NCBI GenBank assembly: GCA_937892545.1
Contig: CALAFO010000095.1
Span: forward strand, 1-64,000
Direction: 5' to 3'
Origin: Scatosoma sp002474405
Lineage (GTDB): Bacteria; Bacillota; Clostridia; Christensenellales; Borkfalkiaceae
Length of the DNA: 64,000 bases
Part shown: positions 37,001 to 44,299 of the stretch, piece by piece
How the letters are laid out: each line of letters begins with the position of its first letter
Numbering within the stretch: position 1 is the stretch's first letter
The notes under the pieces: generated by a model
What the model saw: the letters and a program-made list of their open reading frames with translations, nothing else
What the model was told of the DNA's origin: nothing
Database searches by the model: none
Program-made: the position numbers and the translations under genes

Positions 37001-37685
37001 GCGGCAGATTAAACAGCTTTCTTCCCGTCGTTTTTCCGGGGAATTCCGCCCCCGTGTAACCGGAGAACGTAACCGTGTATTCTTCCGTGCCTAAAAGCTC
37101 CACGAAATAAGCGTAGAGCGTGATGTTCTTCGTAACGGGCTGGTCGAACGAATATTTTTCCTTGAACGAGGAATCTTTATACCAGCCGATGAAGGCAAAT
37201 TCTTTGCCGTCAACCGTCTTTACGGGGTCGGCGGGTTTTTCCAGCTTCTTGCCGTTCAGAACTTTCGCGTCCGCCTGCGCGGCGCCGCCGTTCATCTCGA
37301 ATTTTACGGTATATTCCACGTTTCTGAGGAAGGTATACGTATGGTCGCCGTATGTAAACGAAATCGTCGCTTCGCTGTACGTCGCTTCGATAATCGTTCC
37401 GTCCGTCGTAACCAGCCGCAATTTGGTACCATTGAAAAGATAGGTGCCGTCAATCGTCTGCCCGCCCAGTTTCAGCGTGAACGCCGAATCGGTAAGATCG
37501 AACGTGTTTCTCGTCTCTCCCTCGTCGGCGTAATACGATCCGACGTCGGTGAAAGGCTTGTCGTAGCCGTCGGGAATCGCAGGCTCGTTCGGTTTGTCTT
37601 TGCAAGCCGCGCCTCCCGCCGCCGTAGAGCCGAGCAGAAACGTGAAACACAACAATTTGAGGAATAAGTGTTTCTTGTCTTTCAT
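28062..37685 (-). CDS. Giant BspA-type LRR lipoprotein (3207 residues)
   Basis: The ATG at 37685 is preceded by GGAGGT with a 9-base spacer; the open frame runs 69 codons further up but those overlap the leader. A signal peptide ends at Cys28 (GGAAC). Residues of about 124-272 hold two InlB-type B-repeats (FAFIGWYKDSSFKEKYSF), about 272-676 several Fn3-like domains (for example KPVLNDYTLTWNAVEGAKGY), and about 676-830 two more B-repeats (FNGYDFAGWYDGENGTG). From about 834 to 3130 the protein is an almost unbroken array of 23-residue LRR_5 repeats, on the order of 90-100 units (for example LTSVTLPANITSIPNSLF). Spacers of the BspA type (YYSENGMLFGKY, ILYYP) interrupt them. There is no sortase signal or C-terminal anchor, so the N-terminal lipid would hold it. 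It is a probable adhesin; the ligand is unknown. Confidence 0.92.
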   Translation of the reverse strand: MKDKKHLFLKLLCFTFLLGSTAAGGAACKDKPNEPAIPDGYDKPFTDVGSYYADEGETRNTFDLTDSAFTLKLGGQTIDGTYLFNGTKLRLVTTDGTIIEATYSEATISFTYGDHTYTFLRNVEYTVKFEMNGGAAQADAKVLNGKKLEKPADPVKTVDGKEFAFIGWYKDSSFKEKYSFDQPVTKNITLYAYFVELLGTEEYTVTFSGYTGAEFPGKTTGRKLFNLPQPEENDGAKFLGWWYSAYNDGTKLTAKYNEGDAIYENIVLYAVWENSGVPAVSVGEKEISWTSLGVNKSYEITVAKLTDDGTEQTVRETTTSSLRYSFDFSAEEAGDYVVTVKSGNSETKAYYKNKTLARVCLFAVKQPSVFTFGAVEGAEKYLLTYECGTENHVHEEIDLGTDTFYDFSGCDMKDNGITFTVTAVAKEGYRNSVSETYTFDGSLATPENFVLDGKNEKLSWSAVKYADNYLLTINDGEAINMGTKTSFDLKGYAKGEYTFKLVAVGRGFKDSDEATVTWTKSTLAAPSKPVLNDYTLTWNAVEGAKGYIVKIGERTIDTDTNTYTFTASDFAANRTYAISVCAKDETAAGNSLFSEILTLTTAVELNPEYSNGTLTWNSVVGAKKYEVQVNDGEIFEVSGAFAKVTLTTSGNNILRVRSYNAAGVASAWAETTVEAYTVSYNVGESEQTIADRYFATGDEITLPEPDFNGYDFAGWYDGENGTGTKYELTYGALPVFENDGNLTLYAKWEPKSYHLTLDGSTYNASDLSEGATVKYRQPFTLPVPESNDTNRAFVGWFNGNTQVADQNGASITENGWQYLGGATLTARWAEIFEYEAGFGGYNVKKPAAGAKYLTTITVPATYKGKQVLEIKAEAFTGCKNIVAINIPNSITKIVPEAFSDCSALESVTIYEVEGTADPVYYSPEITAADGKTQKDGVVIKNDGVTGKTLFYFPNAKTGNSGVYTIPDDVETIPAEVFSRRKLTKIVVPASVTNVMANGFASISSLTEVEFLAAPEGTEEKALTIDEKAFESCYNLETLILPARLMTMKLYDAQAADGSYTQSVFKGCSHLANIEVRGNAATGQAQVYSAQNGMLLSADGKTLLYYPAGKTDTAVVLPDSVTRIGDKAFYKNTKITAFAVPARLQYIGESAFEGCSAITTLTFEGGEDDADLRIEDRAFYGCWKIEALTLTENVRYIGTSAFGDTRNITEVTVNSSGSVTFKDGAFVSSYGGSSVKTLHIGKGLANVDISAVFGGTNAVLATVTVDKENDYYYEGSDGVIYDKHLSEEQVNIPTKILYYPMLKEGEYELPGSITTIGANVFVGRKKLTKVTIGANVTEIGNAAFKDCTALTEVVWKKPVASAEGETAEEQALTLGDNVFSGCYGFTAFELPARVTSLGEGAFQNCKYMTSFTFEEGTGELTIGAKAFSGCSALTALTLREGVVSVGDGAFANCAELVSVSLPASVERLGTWAEVKEEGSETKKYTFVSMDLFKSTGVSPKLERVDVNENNTHYYSENGMLFGKYEKEGDESTAKEVPVRLYFCPFAKTGDVKLPNTLIEIYKEAFAYNTGVTSVSFNGELAGESFDIGENALYNAKALTTFELPVGLKTIKTGLFKGCSGLETIVIPNTVSSIAAGAFQGCVSLATVDFAEGNDENPLVLEDGSSTSTSGGSSSTGTFTGAFSYYTKTTGSSSSQSNESCISLTSITFPKRLASIGIYAFAYCTNLATIDFGADSDVSVIGDGAFTGTALSMIKNGEDVQADETGKLTLTLPEKLTAVRAQAFYETKFPENTTIKIGANVTDFGEDTISSASSYSRNGQVFAKSNVKEVIFADNSKLTTVHERAFAYSDSYDTQALTYVSFGDNSALETIKNSAFAYCKQLKEVDFGKNCKLKKIEGNAFASCQQLESITLPATIEAIESKGTRGGAFYGCSALESVTFETYAETDEETGAVKGKSSLQSIATQAFENTGLTSFKFPETIEVLNTGALGAELFKGCKQLKTIELSSTVADITNVFDYCGSISEVKLPTDDSGNQLGYFKADGSVIYSTDGTEITYILGDVPETFAIADGVTTLKSGVFAGKATLKKVIIPASVTAIEDRVFYDCIGLETVEFAENSALDTIGEWAFRNCVSLKSIAIPSKVTKLNGYTFYNCKSLEKVTLPEKLTHIGYYFYTYYGVETTGNDGGFVFAHCENLKEINIPESVQWIQNYSFLNCKSLTEITLNANDKQVGEGAFANCSSLKKVTLGANIKTLPSKLFINCTSLESVVGANSTNQTEGEPKADLSQIVGFGYIYVTSGKKQFKVGSYTFQNCTSIKEVILSSADASNVLGDYLFDGCTNLAYVNKTKVDGTEETPVYLSRFPDQLVYLGKYSFRNTALSRVRMPDSLTSLGETLTGDSGYTGEPSALWNTTDGKEDEYKTTSAKMSGTFDGCTQLTYLDLNNVVRIGGLAFRNCPLTEVAGTKNAEGKITGELDLSKVQVFGKGAFAGTGLKKADLSGVWYSNTGTTKSKYPMGFGDGAENSTTLLTNSDSEGVFENCAQLETVTFSEVTSGAYGTSSSQAAKITLGKLMFKNCGKLKNVVLPKSVTALPEAVFYGCSDLSGIEISGTLTTFGNYSFAGCRSLESIDLSKATPTSVATGMFDGCEKLADVKLNTGKLTSISKYAFRNCTSLVSEVPEDAPEGAKISAFPFTSLTKVTSFGESSFEGCTGLTKLETATLASATGKITIGVSAFRGCSSLTSVTLSKNVTTINTSAFGSCAKLTTFNTDVNTNFEAKNGLLYKADGTIICIPAGLVIEDNTIALGEDDKIGAGALDGCVNLKKLVLPESITTIASKYFQNATYLEEIVISSNTESIGDYAFDGSGLKKITYNGYESDEAETLKTSVFPATLKTIGKQAFKGTQLEKVILPETLNGVTYTSSGAISTRSVAAGAFSGSALQSVVIEGAETYLGGSSTGADGVFANCVNLTDVRFLKDTAQFGQNMFYGCSALTTVTLPSGAETLAASMFQNCAALTSVTLPANITSIPNSLFRDSGITEIVIPEGVTEILYDAFNGCTKLTNVTLPSTLTSLGGRVFKGCTELTSVQIPDGIETLDGFTDCTKLQSINVPDTVTKIASGAFDNCTSLKSIIIPSSVTTVQVAFSGWTAEQTIYVERSASEVYNLWNADKESGFGWMIDVSTYSGEKQTISQCFAKIVWNYSPETTTAGENGK

Positions 37686-37931
37686 AAGAATATACCTCCG
37701 TTTTTCGGTTAAAAACTTGTATCCTGAGCGGCTTTCCGCTTTGCGGCGCCGCCGGAATTCGCGTAAATCGGTAAATCGCCCGCCCGTTTTCGCCCGATAA
37801 TCAATCGATTTATCCGATTGATTTATTCGAAAAAACGCTTTAATCGCAATTTTCTCTGTTTTTCGAATCGACATATCCGATAGAAAAAACAAATTGAAAT
37901 CATTTAATAATGCGATTAGGGGACAATTTTT

Positions 37932-37975
37932 GCATATATCGCGGTAAAATAAGCACGTCTGCGATATAATTATGC
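37932..37975 (-). promoter_or_regulatory. Inverted repeat at the 5' end of the giant LRR mRNA
   Basis: GCATAATTATATCGC (37961-37975) and GCGATATATGC (37932-37942) form an imperfect inverted repeat that begins just downstream of the -10 box. It could be an operator for a dimeric regulator or a stem at the mRNA 5' end that slows decay. The rest of the leader (37686-37931) has further GC-rich hairpins near 37730-37770 but no riboswitch class that I recognise. Confidence 0.45.
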
Positions 37976-37978
37976 TTT

Positions 37979-38007
37979 ATTATAGCTTTTTTTCGCAAAA
38001 AAGTCAA
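37979..38007 (-). promoter_or_regulatory. Consensus sigma-A promoter for the giant LRR gene
   Basis: TTGACT (38002-38007) and TATAAT (37979-37984) are separated by exactly 17 bases on the minus strand. The start of transcription would be near 37972, about 287 bases before the ATG, an unusually long leader for this window. Confidence 0.88.
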
Positions 38008-38127
38008 GTAATTCGAACGGTTTTTTCGATTTTCCGCCCCGCGGCAATTTCAGAAACAAATTATCGGAAGCACCCGATCATTTTTTCCGAAACGGAAAGC
38101 GCCGACAAAAAACGCGCAAAGCGCACA

Positions 38128-38157
38128 AAAAAACAAGCCCGGAAGCCCCCGGACCTG
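38128..38157 (-). terminator. Intrinsic terminator of the polysaccharide operon
   Basis: On the minus strand AGGTCCGG pairs with CCGGGCTT (two G-T pairs) around a 6-base loop and is followed by GTTTTTTTG. It lies 21 bases after the rmlB stop codon and closes the nine-gene operon. Confidence 0.82.
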
Positions 38158-38177
38158 TTTCTGTTTTTCCGGCTGCA

Positions 38178-39203
38178 TTACCTGCCGCCGTACATTTTTT
38201 CGTAATAATTTCTGTATTCGCCGCTCACTATCGTTTCCCACCATTCGCGGTTGTCGAGATACCAGTCGATTGTTTTTTTAATGCCGTCGGCGAATTTCGT
38301 TTCCGGCAGCCAGCCCAGTTCGTCGTGAATCTTCGTCGGATCGATCGCATAGCGCATATCGTGCCCCTTTCGGTCGGCTACGTGCTTTATCAAACTGTAC
38401 GGCTTTCCGAGATAATCGCAAATCAGCTTCACGATGTCGATGTTTCTCATCTCGTTATGTCCGCCCACATTGTACACTTCGCCTTCTCTCCCGCGATGAA
38501 TAATCAGATCTATCGCGCGGCAATGGTCCTCCACGTACAGCCAGTCTCGCACGTTCAACCCCTCGCCGTATACGGGCAGCGGCTTGTCGTTCAGACAGTT
38601 CGCAATCATCAGCGGAATCAGCTTTTCGGGAAAATGATACGGCCCGTAATTATTCGAACAGCGGGAAATCGTAACGGGCAGCCCGAACGTCCTGTGATAC
38701 GCCTGCACCAGCAGATCCGCCGACGCCTTGCTCGCCGAATAGGGAGAAGAAGTACGTATCGGCGTATTTTCCGTAAAAAACAAATCGGGTCGGTCCAGCG
38801 GCAAATCCCCGTAAACCTCGTCCGTCGAAACCTGATGATACCGTCCGATACCGTATTTCCGGCAAGCGTCCATCATCACCTGCGTACCGAGAATATTCGT
38901 CTGCAAAAAGATTTCGGGCGTTTCAATCGAACGATCCACATGGCTTTCCGCGGCAAAATTGACAACGATATCCGGATGCTCCGTTTCAAAAATTTTATAA
39001 ATTCCCGCGCGGTCGCAGATGTTCGTTTTATAAAAAACAAACCGCTCGTTTTTCATCGCCTCCGCCAGCGTAGACATATTCCCCGCGTACGTCAGGCAGT
39101 CCACGCACACGATTTTATCATCGGGGTGTTCTTTCAGCATGTGGTACACGAAATTCGAACCGATAAACCCCGCTCCGCCCGTTATAAGCACCGTTTCACT
39201 CAT
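38178..39203 (-). CDS. rmlB: dTDP-glucose 4,6-dehydratase
   Basis: This 341-residue enzyme converts dTDP-glucose to dTDP-4-dehydro-6-deoxyglucose, the second step to dTDP-L-rhamnose. It has the NAD-binding GGAGFIG near the N-terminus, the catalytic STDEVYGDL motif and the YSASK (Y-x-x-x-K) motif of the extended short-chain dehydrogenase family; length is normal. The ATG at 39203 follows GGGGAGAAGAAACA and overlaps the rmlC stop by four bases (ATGA); a start ten codons earlier lies inside rmlC and is less likely. It is the last gene of the polysaccharide operon. Confidence 0.96.
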   Translation of the reverse strand: MSETVLITGGAGFIGSNFVYHMLKEHPDDKIVCVDCLTYAGNMSTLAEAMKNERFVFYKTNICDRAGIYKIFETEHPDIVVNFAAESHVDRSIETPEIFLQTNILGTQVMMDACRKYGIGRYHQVSTDEVYGDLPLDRPDLFFTENTPIRTSSPYSASKASADLLVQAYHRTFGLPVTISRCSNNYGPYHFPEKLIPLMIANCLNDKPLPVYGEGLNVRDWLYVEDHCRAIDLIIHRGREGEVYNVGGHNEMRNIDIVKLICDYLGKPYSLIKHVADRKGHDMRYAIDPTKIHDELGWLPETKFADGIKKTIDWYLDNREWWETIVSGEYRNYYEKMYGGR

Positions 39204-39772
39204 TGTTTCTTCTCCCCGAACGCAAATTTGCAATCTTTCAGCAGCGGATGAATTTTATCCTTTTCGCTTAAAATCACGTCGGAAACGTCTCCCCAGTCGA
39301 TGCCGATGTCCGGGTCGTTCCACATAATGCCGCCTTCGTCGTCCGGATGCCAGTAATCCGTAACTTTATAACAGAATTCCGCCGTTTCCGAACGCACCAG
39401 AAATCCGTGCGCGAACCCTTCCGGAATATAAAATTGTTTCTTATTCTCCGCCGTCAGCTCCACGCCGTACCATTTCCCGAACGTTCCGGAATTTTTCCGC
39501 AAGTCCACGGCAACGTCGAACACCGCGCCCGAAATCACCCGCACCAGCTTTCCCTGCGGATATTGTTTCTGAAAATGCAGCCCGCGCAGCACGCCTTTTT
39601 TCGACATCGACTGATTATCCTGCACAAACGTCATATCCAGTCCGGCTTCGCGCATATCCCGCGCGTTATACGTTTCCATGAAATACCCGCGTTCGTCGCC
39701 GTGCACCGCCGGTTCTATAACGCAAAGCCCTTTTATATTTCCCGCGTTTTTCAAAACTTTAATCTGTCCCAT
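39200..39772 (-). CDS. rmlC: dTDP-4-dehydrorhamnose 3,5-epimerase
   Basis: The 190-residue cupin-fold enzyme carries out the third step of dTDP-L-rhamnose synthesis. The conserved segments VLRGLHFQ (catalytic His), DVAVDLRKNSGTFGKW, FYIPEGFAHGF and YKVTDYWHPDDEGGI are all present. GGAGG precedes the ATG. Its first 14 bases overlap the 3' end of the flippase gene, and its stop overlaps the rmlB start, so translation of these genes is probably coupled. Confidence 0.96.
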   Translation of the reverse strand: MGQIKVLKNAGNIKGLCVIEPAVHGDERGYFMETYNARDMREAGLDMTFVQDNQSMSKKGVLRGLHFQKQYPQGKLVRVISGAVFDVAVDLRKNSGTFGKWYGVELTAENKKQFYIPEGFAHGFLVRSETAEFCYKVTDYWHPDDEGGIMWNDPDIGIDWGDVSDVILSEKDKIHPLLKDCKFAFGEKKQ

Positions 39773-41201
39773 TTTTATCCTCCGTTTTTCCGTTCCGCAA
39801 CGCTTTCAGATTCCGGAAAGTTTGCTTAATATCCCTGCTTTTAAGCGCCAGATACAAAACGTACCCCGCGCAATACAACGCTACGCCCGTCCAGCCGCCG
39901 ATAAACCAGTTCACGCCGACGAACAACACCGTCAGCAGCGCTTCCAGCACGTTATCCTTCGCCACGGCAACGTTCATCCTCTTCGATAAAACGATTTCCC
40001 CGGTAATGCAGCAGAACATCTGGTTCACCACCACGCTCATCATCGCCAGCGTCAGATTCCGCAACGCGAAAACGGATACCGCCGTAGTCAGCGCCGCCAC
40101 CGCCACGCTTGCCAGATTGATGTACAGCATCTTCTTTTCCATTCTGCAAACGTTCAGATACGTGTTCACCAGCAGCGTATTCTTCGCCGCGTAAATACAC
40201 ATAGGAAAGAGAATCGCCATATATCGCATGCTTTCGGCATACTGCGGCAGCCAATAAGACAATATCAGCTCCACGGGATAATACGCCGCAAGAAAGCCGA
40301 GCATCGGCACCATCAGCACGTTTCTCAGAACGCCGTATATTCCGGTAAGGCTTTCGCTGTTCGTCCGTCTTAACGTCGGGTACAAAACCAGCGCCACCGC
40401 GCTGATGAACTGCAACAGCAGATTCGAAATGCTCAGCGTAAAAGAAATTTTACCGTACGTCGCCACGTCCCATTTCGTCTGAATCCCCCATTGCACGATG
40501 CCGGTAACCAGCATGCTCGCAATGTTCGCGAACAACAGTTTGATGCCCACGGATATGTTCACGCCCGCTTCTTTGAACGTGGCTTTAAGCGGCGCGGATT
40601 TCGTTTTCAGTACAATATCTCTGCACCACCATACCGCCACAAACAAAGCCACCGTCTTTCCGATAATATCTCCGATGACGAAATGCTTGTAACTCCGCGA
40701 AAAAAACAGCAGAATAAGAACGATGGAAACGCCGTAAACGGATCTGCCCGCCGTGGTTATCGAAGAATACTCTTTGATACGATTCGTCGTCTGCAGATAA
40801 TACGCAAGCATGGTGCGCGGCAGATATACGAGAACGTTCACGCCGATCGCAACAAAAATAAATTTATAATCCGCATTCGAGGCGAATATGCAGCCGAACA
40901 CGGAAATCAACGCGCCCACCGCCAGCTGCATCAAAGAAAGCAGACGGAACTGTCCCGCATACAACGGCTTATCCAGTTCGCTCCATTGCTTTCCGCCGTC
41001 GCGCAGAAAAATCCCGTCGCACCATCCCAGGTGAAAAAATCCTATATACCCTACGTAAAACAGATAAATTTTCAGATACCCGTATTGTTCCACGGCGTCG
41101 CCGAGAAATTTCGGAACGATCAGCGTCGTCAGCACGGAAACCAGCAGACTGAGCAGATTCGCGCCAACGGCATACAGAACTTTTTTAAAAAAAGCGCCCA
41201 A
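39759..41201 (-). CDS. Wzx-type polysaccharide flippase
   Basis: This 480-residue protein is almost entirely hydrophobic with 12-14 predicted membrane helices and begins with the MATE/PST-family pattern (LLSLLVSVLTTLIVPKFLG). It should flip the undecaprenyl-linked repeat unit across the membrane. The start is a TTG at 41201, two bases after the rmlD stop, with AAGGAG ten bases upstream. Its position among rml genes and glycosyltransferases supports the call. A mid-protein stretch with GWCDGIFLRDGGKQ is the kind of polar loop seen in these transporters. Confidence 0.88.
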   Translation of the reverse strand: MGAFFKKVLYAVGANLLSLLVSVLTTLIVPKFLGDAVEQYGYLKIYLFYVGYIGFFHLGWCDGIFLRDGGKQWSELDKPLYAGQFRLLSLMQLAVGALISVFGCIFASNADYKFIFVAIGVNVLVYLPRTMLAYYLQTTNRIKEYSSITTAGRSVYGVSIVLILLFFSRSYKHFVIGDIIGKTVALFVAVWWCRDIVLKTKSAPLKATFKEAGVNISVGIKLLFANIASMLVTGIVQWGIQTKWDVATYGKISFTLSISNLLLQFISAVALVLYPTLRRTNSESLTGIYGVLRNVLMVPMLGFLAAYYPVELILSYWLPQYAESMRYMAILFPMCIYAAKNTLLVNTYLNVCRMEKKMLYINLASVAVAALTTAVSVFALRNLTLAMMSVVVNQMFCCITGEIVLSKRMNVAVAKDNVLEALLTVLFVGVNWFIGGWTGVALYCAGYVLYLALKSRDIKQTFRNLKALRNGKTEDKNGTD

Positions 41202-41202
41202 A

Positions 41203-42069
41203 CTACGAATTCTCCTTCAGAACGTTCAGGTATCTTTTCAGCGCGTCCTTCCACGAAGGCAACGGCCCGAATCCCGAAGCGACCAGCTTCGATTTATCCA
41301 GCCGGCTGTTGAACGGGCGTTTTGCCTTCGATATTCCGTATTCCGCCGTCATTACGGGAATCACCCGCGTGTTTTTTCCGGCTTGTCTGAAAATTTCTTC
41401 CGCAAATTCCGACCAGGAAATGTATCCGCCCTCGTTCGTCGCGTGATATACTCCGTATTTTTCCGTTTCAATCATATCCGCGAGCAATTTTGCAAGGTCG
41501 TACGTATACGTCGGCGTACCTATCTGGTCGTTCACCACCCGCAGCGTATCGTGCGTTTCGCTCAGTTTCAGCATCGTTTTCACGAAATTGTTTCCGTTTT
41601 TCCCGAACACCCACGCAATGCGGACGATAAAATATTTTTCAAGCAGTTCCTCCACCGCTTTCTCTCCGCCGAGTTTGCTTTCGCCGTACACGTTCAGCGG
41701 AGCATATGCTTTACAATCGGGCTTCCACGGCTTTTCTCCCTGCCCGTCAAACACGTAATCTGTGGAAATGTACATCATTTTCGCACCGGTTTCACGGCAT
41801 GCCTCCGCGATATACCTCGTGCCGTCCGCGTTGATTTTCATCGCTTTCGCCGCGTTTTCCGGCTCCTCCGCCGCGTCCACCGCCGTCCAGGCGGCGCAGT
41901 GAATCACCGCGTCCGGCTTCGTCCCGCCGATCACGCGCTTTACGACAGCCTCGTTCGTAACGTCCATCTCTTCCACGTCCACGCCGATAACTTCATGATT
42001 CCGTTTTTTCAATTCGTTTACTACGTCGTATCCGAGCTGTCCTTTCACGCCCGTAACCAAAACGCGCAT
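41203..42069 (-). CDS. rmlD: dTDP-4-dehydrorhamnose reductase
   Basis: The 288-residue enzyme does the last, NAD(P)H-dependent step to dTDP-L-rhamnose. The N-terminal dinucleotide fold is MRVLVTGVKGQLGYDVV; STDYVFDGQGEKPW and YGESKLGGEKAV (Y-x-x-x-K) are the catalytic segments, and FNSRLDKSKL near the end is typical of RmlD. GAGGAAG lies before the ATG. The gene lies between rmlA (21-base gap) and the flippase. Confidence 0.96.
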   Translation of the reverse strand: MRVLVTGVKGQLGYDVVNELKKRNHEVIGVDVEEMDVTNEAVVKRVIGGTKPDAVIHCAAWTAVDAAEEPENAAKAMKINADGTRYIAEACRETGAKMMYISTDYVFDGQGEKPWKPDCKAYAPLNVYGESKLGGEKAVEELLEKYFIVRIAWVFGKNGNNFVKTMLKLSETHDTLRVVNDQIGTPTYTYDLAKLLADMIETEKYGVYHATNEGGYISWSEFAEEIFRQAGKNTRVIPVMTAEYGISKAKRPFNSRLDKSKLVASGFGPLPSWKDALKRYLNVLKENS

Positions 42070-42090
42070 ATTTTCTTCCTCTTTGTCGTA

Positions 42091-42978
42091 TCAGTACTGA
42101 ATTTTCCCTTCCGCTACCTTTCTCAGGTGCATTCCGTAAGGAGATTTTCCGTACCTGTCCGCAGACTCCAGCAGTTCCGCTTTGTCTATCCAGCCGTTTT
42201 TGTAGGCGATTTCTTCCAGGGCGGAAATCTGAATTCCCTGCCTGTTCTGCATCATCTGCACAAAATTCGAAGCCTCTGCCAGAGAATCCGTCGTGCCCGT
42301 ATCCAACCAGGCGAATCCGCGCCCCAGAAGCTGCACGTCCAGCTTTTTATCTTTCAGGTACATCTCGTTCAGGCTCGTAATTTCCAGCTCGCCGCGCGCC
42401 GAAGGCTTCACCGCCTTCGCCTTTTCGCTTACGCCGGACGGATAAAAATACAGCCCCGTAACCGCGTAATTGCTCTTCGGCGTTTCCGGCTTTTCCTCTA
42501 TCGATACCACCTGTCCCCGCTCGTCGAATTCCACCACGCCGAACCGTTCCGGATCGTTCACGTAATACCCGAACACGGTCGCCCTTTTGTTTTTTTCCGC
42601 GTTTTCCGTCGCGGCGCGAAGCGTCTTTCCGAATCCGTTTCCGTAAAACACGTTATCTCCGAGCACCATCGCGCAGGCGTCTTCTCCGATAAACTCTTCC
42701 CCTATCAGAAACGCCTGCGCCAAACCGTCGGGCGAAGGCTGTTCCCGATACGATAAGTTGATGCCGTACCGCCGCCCGTCGCCGAGAAGCCTTTCGAAAT
42801 TCGGCAGATCCGACGGCGTCGAAATCAACAGTATGTCCTTGATGCCCGCCAGCATCAGCGTCGATATCGGATAAAACACCATCGGTTTATCGTACACAGG
42901 CAAAAGCTGTTTGCTTGTTACCATCGTCAGCGGATACAATCTCGTTCCGCTCCCCCCCGCAAGTATGATTCCTTTCAT
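42091..42978 (-). CDS. rmlA: Glucose-1-phosphate thymidylyltransferase
   Basis: This 295-residue nucleotidyltransferase makes dTDP-glucose from glucose-1-phosphate and dTTP. The signature GGSGTRLYPLTMVTSKQLLP is complete, with YDKPMVFYPISTLMLAG and the metal-binding LGDNVFYG; WLDTGTTDSLAEA is the typical C-terminal motif. Length is normal. Glucose-1-phosphate could be supplied by the phosphohexomutase at 54492-56021. It lies 16 bases downstream of the polymerase gene. Confidence 0.97.
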   Translation of the reverse strand: MKGIILAGGSGTRLYPLTMVTSKQLLPVYDKPMVFYPISTLMLAGIKDILLISTPSDLPNFERLLGDGRRYGINLSYREQPSPDGLAQAFLIGEEFIGEDACAMVLGDNVFYGNGFGKTLRAATENAEKNKRATVFGYYVNDPERFGVVEFDERGQVVSIEEKPETPKSNYAVTGLYFYPSGVSEKAKAVKPSARGELEITSLNEMYLKDKKLDVQLLGRGFAWLDTGTTDSLAEASNFVQMMQNRQGIQISALEEIAYKNGWIDKAELLESADRYGKSPYGMHLRKVAEGKIQY

Positions 42979-42994
42979 TTGTATTCCCCGTCCT

Positions 42995-44299
42995 TTACAT
43001 TTCCGCCGTTTCCATCGCAGAACCGAGAGCGCGCAGCGGCAGCGTTCCCGTTTCCCCGCGAACGGTTTCGTTCGTTCTCAGTATCGCCGAATATAACAGA
43101 ATCAGGAACGAAAAACCCGTCGTCGAATACAAAAACGGATTCGTATAGGAAATCAGCAAAAACCCGATATACGGCAACAATATGTCGTAATTTCTCGTCC
43201 ACAGTTTCCATTTTCCGAACTTCGGCGCAAACGGATAAGCGGGAATCGTCATCGCGGCAATCGGATACAACAGCGTCGCCATAAACGGCAGAAATCCCGT
43301 AAGCCCCACTCTCCGTATCATATCCCAGTACGATAATTCAACGTTGTTTTCAAATCTGTTCGTGCCGTAAGAATAATAGCTGCTGCCGAATCCCGTTCCG
43401 AAAAAGAAATCCGAAGGTTTGTTCTTCCACAGAACGAACATCCCCTGCAAATGCCCGTCTCTCGTCGCGTCCGAACCCGCTTTATTCACAAAAATCGTAA
43501 TCACTCTGTCTACGATTTTATTGCAGAACAACAGACAGATCAACGTGGCGGCAACCACGAAAATCATTCTCATCCGCGCCTGTTTCTGAAAGAACGCCAG
43601 ATATATCACAAGCAGGGCAAGCATCACAAACACGTTTGCCCGCGTGCCCGAAAAATAACACGCCAGCGCGCTGATTACCGCCCAGAACAAGTCGCCCTTT
43701 TTCAGCGAATCGAACAACAGAATCAGAAGCAGCGGCGAAGTCTTGATGAACACCATATAGTAGGTAAAAAAGTATGAGCCTCTGCCTATCATGGCGTTTT
43801 CCGTGCGGGCATACCACGAAAGAATCGGATTTTCGGTAATTTTCATCATCGAAAATATATCGAAATACACAGAAAGTACGATAATCGCGCTTTCGGCTTT
43901 CAGCGCCCAAAGATAATATTTTTTGTAATCTTTTACGAATCCTTTCAGAAGTATCGCGGTCAGCAGCAGAAAACCGGGATACGCCATACTGACGGCAGCG
44001 GAAATATTATCGGTGTTTTTCAGCACGGAATCCAGCGTGTACCATAAAGGCACAGCGCCGCCCAGAAAAATTATCCAGGCGTCCGCCATCGTACGTTTCT
44101 TCCTTAAAAAATAAATTCCCGTCAGTACCAGCAACGCCGCGCACGACAGTTTTTTCGTATAAAACGTATCGTACGGAAGCAACACGGAAGAGAATAAAAA
44201 CACAAACAAAAACACCCGTACAACGCAGTCGTACAAGTTCTTGTCTTTCCATTTTTCTTTCAGCGACGAAACCTTCAAAGTTTCCCGGTCAAAACGCAT
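42995..44299 (-). CDS. O-antigen polymerase/ligase-like membrane protein (Wzy type)
   Basis: The 434-residue protein has about ten to twelve hydrophobic segments and a longer polar loop (about 290-340, with SDFFFGTGFGSSYYSYG) before the last helices, which is the layout of the Wzy/WaaL family. The GTR-x-N motif in a helix (YFSGTRANVFVMLALL) is typical of these proteins. It probably polymerises the flipped repeat units; a ligase role cannot be excluded by sequence. Its first 25 bases overlap the GT2 gene. No catalytic assignment is possible from motifs alone because the family is very divergent. Confidence 0.8.
   Translation of the reverse strand: MRFDRETLKVSSLKEKWKDKNLYDCVVRVFLFVFLFSSVLLPYDTFYTKKLSCAALLVLTGIYFLRKKRTMADAWIIFLGGAVPLWYTLDSVLKNTDNISAAVSMAYPGFLLLTAILLKGFVKDYKKYYLWALKAESAIIVLSVYFDIFSMMKITENPILSWYARTENAMIGRGSYFFTYYMVFIKTSPLLLILLFDSLKKGDLFWAVISALACYFSGTRANVFVMLALLVIYLAFFQKQARMRMIFVVAATLICLLFCNKIVDRVITIFVNKAGSDATRDGHLQGMFVLWKNKPSDFFFGTGFGSSYYSYGTNRFENNVELSYWDMIRRVGLTGFLPFMATLLYPIAAMTIPAYPFAPKFGKWKLWTRNYDILLPYIGFLLISYTNPFLYSTTGFSFLILLYSAILRTNETVRGETGTLPLRALGSAMETAEM

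Noticed and set aside
37686..37892. 69-codon extension of the giant LRR protein
   Set aside because: It lies in the transcript leader, lacks a ribosome site, and the next ATG has GGAGGT and a signal peptide.
37686..37931. Cyclic di-GMP or other known riboswitch in the giant LRR leader
   Set aside because: A short CCGCAAAGC stretch recalled the GEMM motif, but the other conserved blocks and helices are missing.
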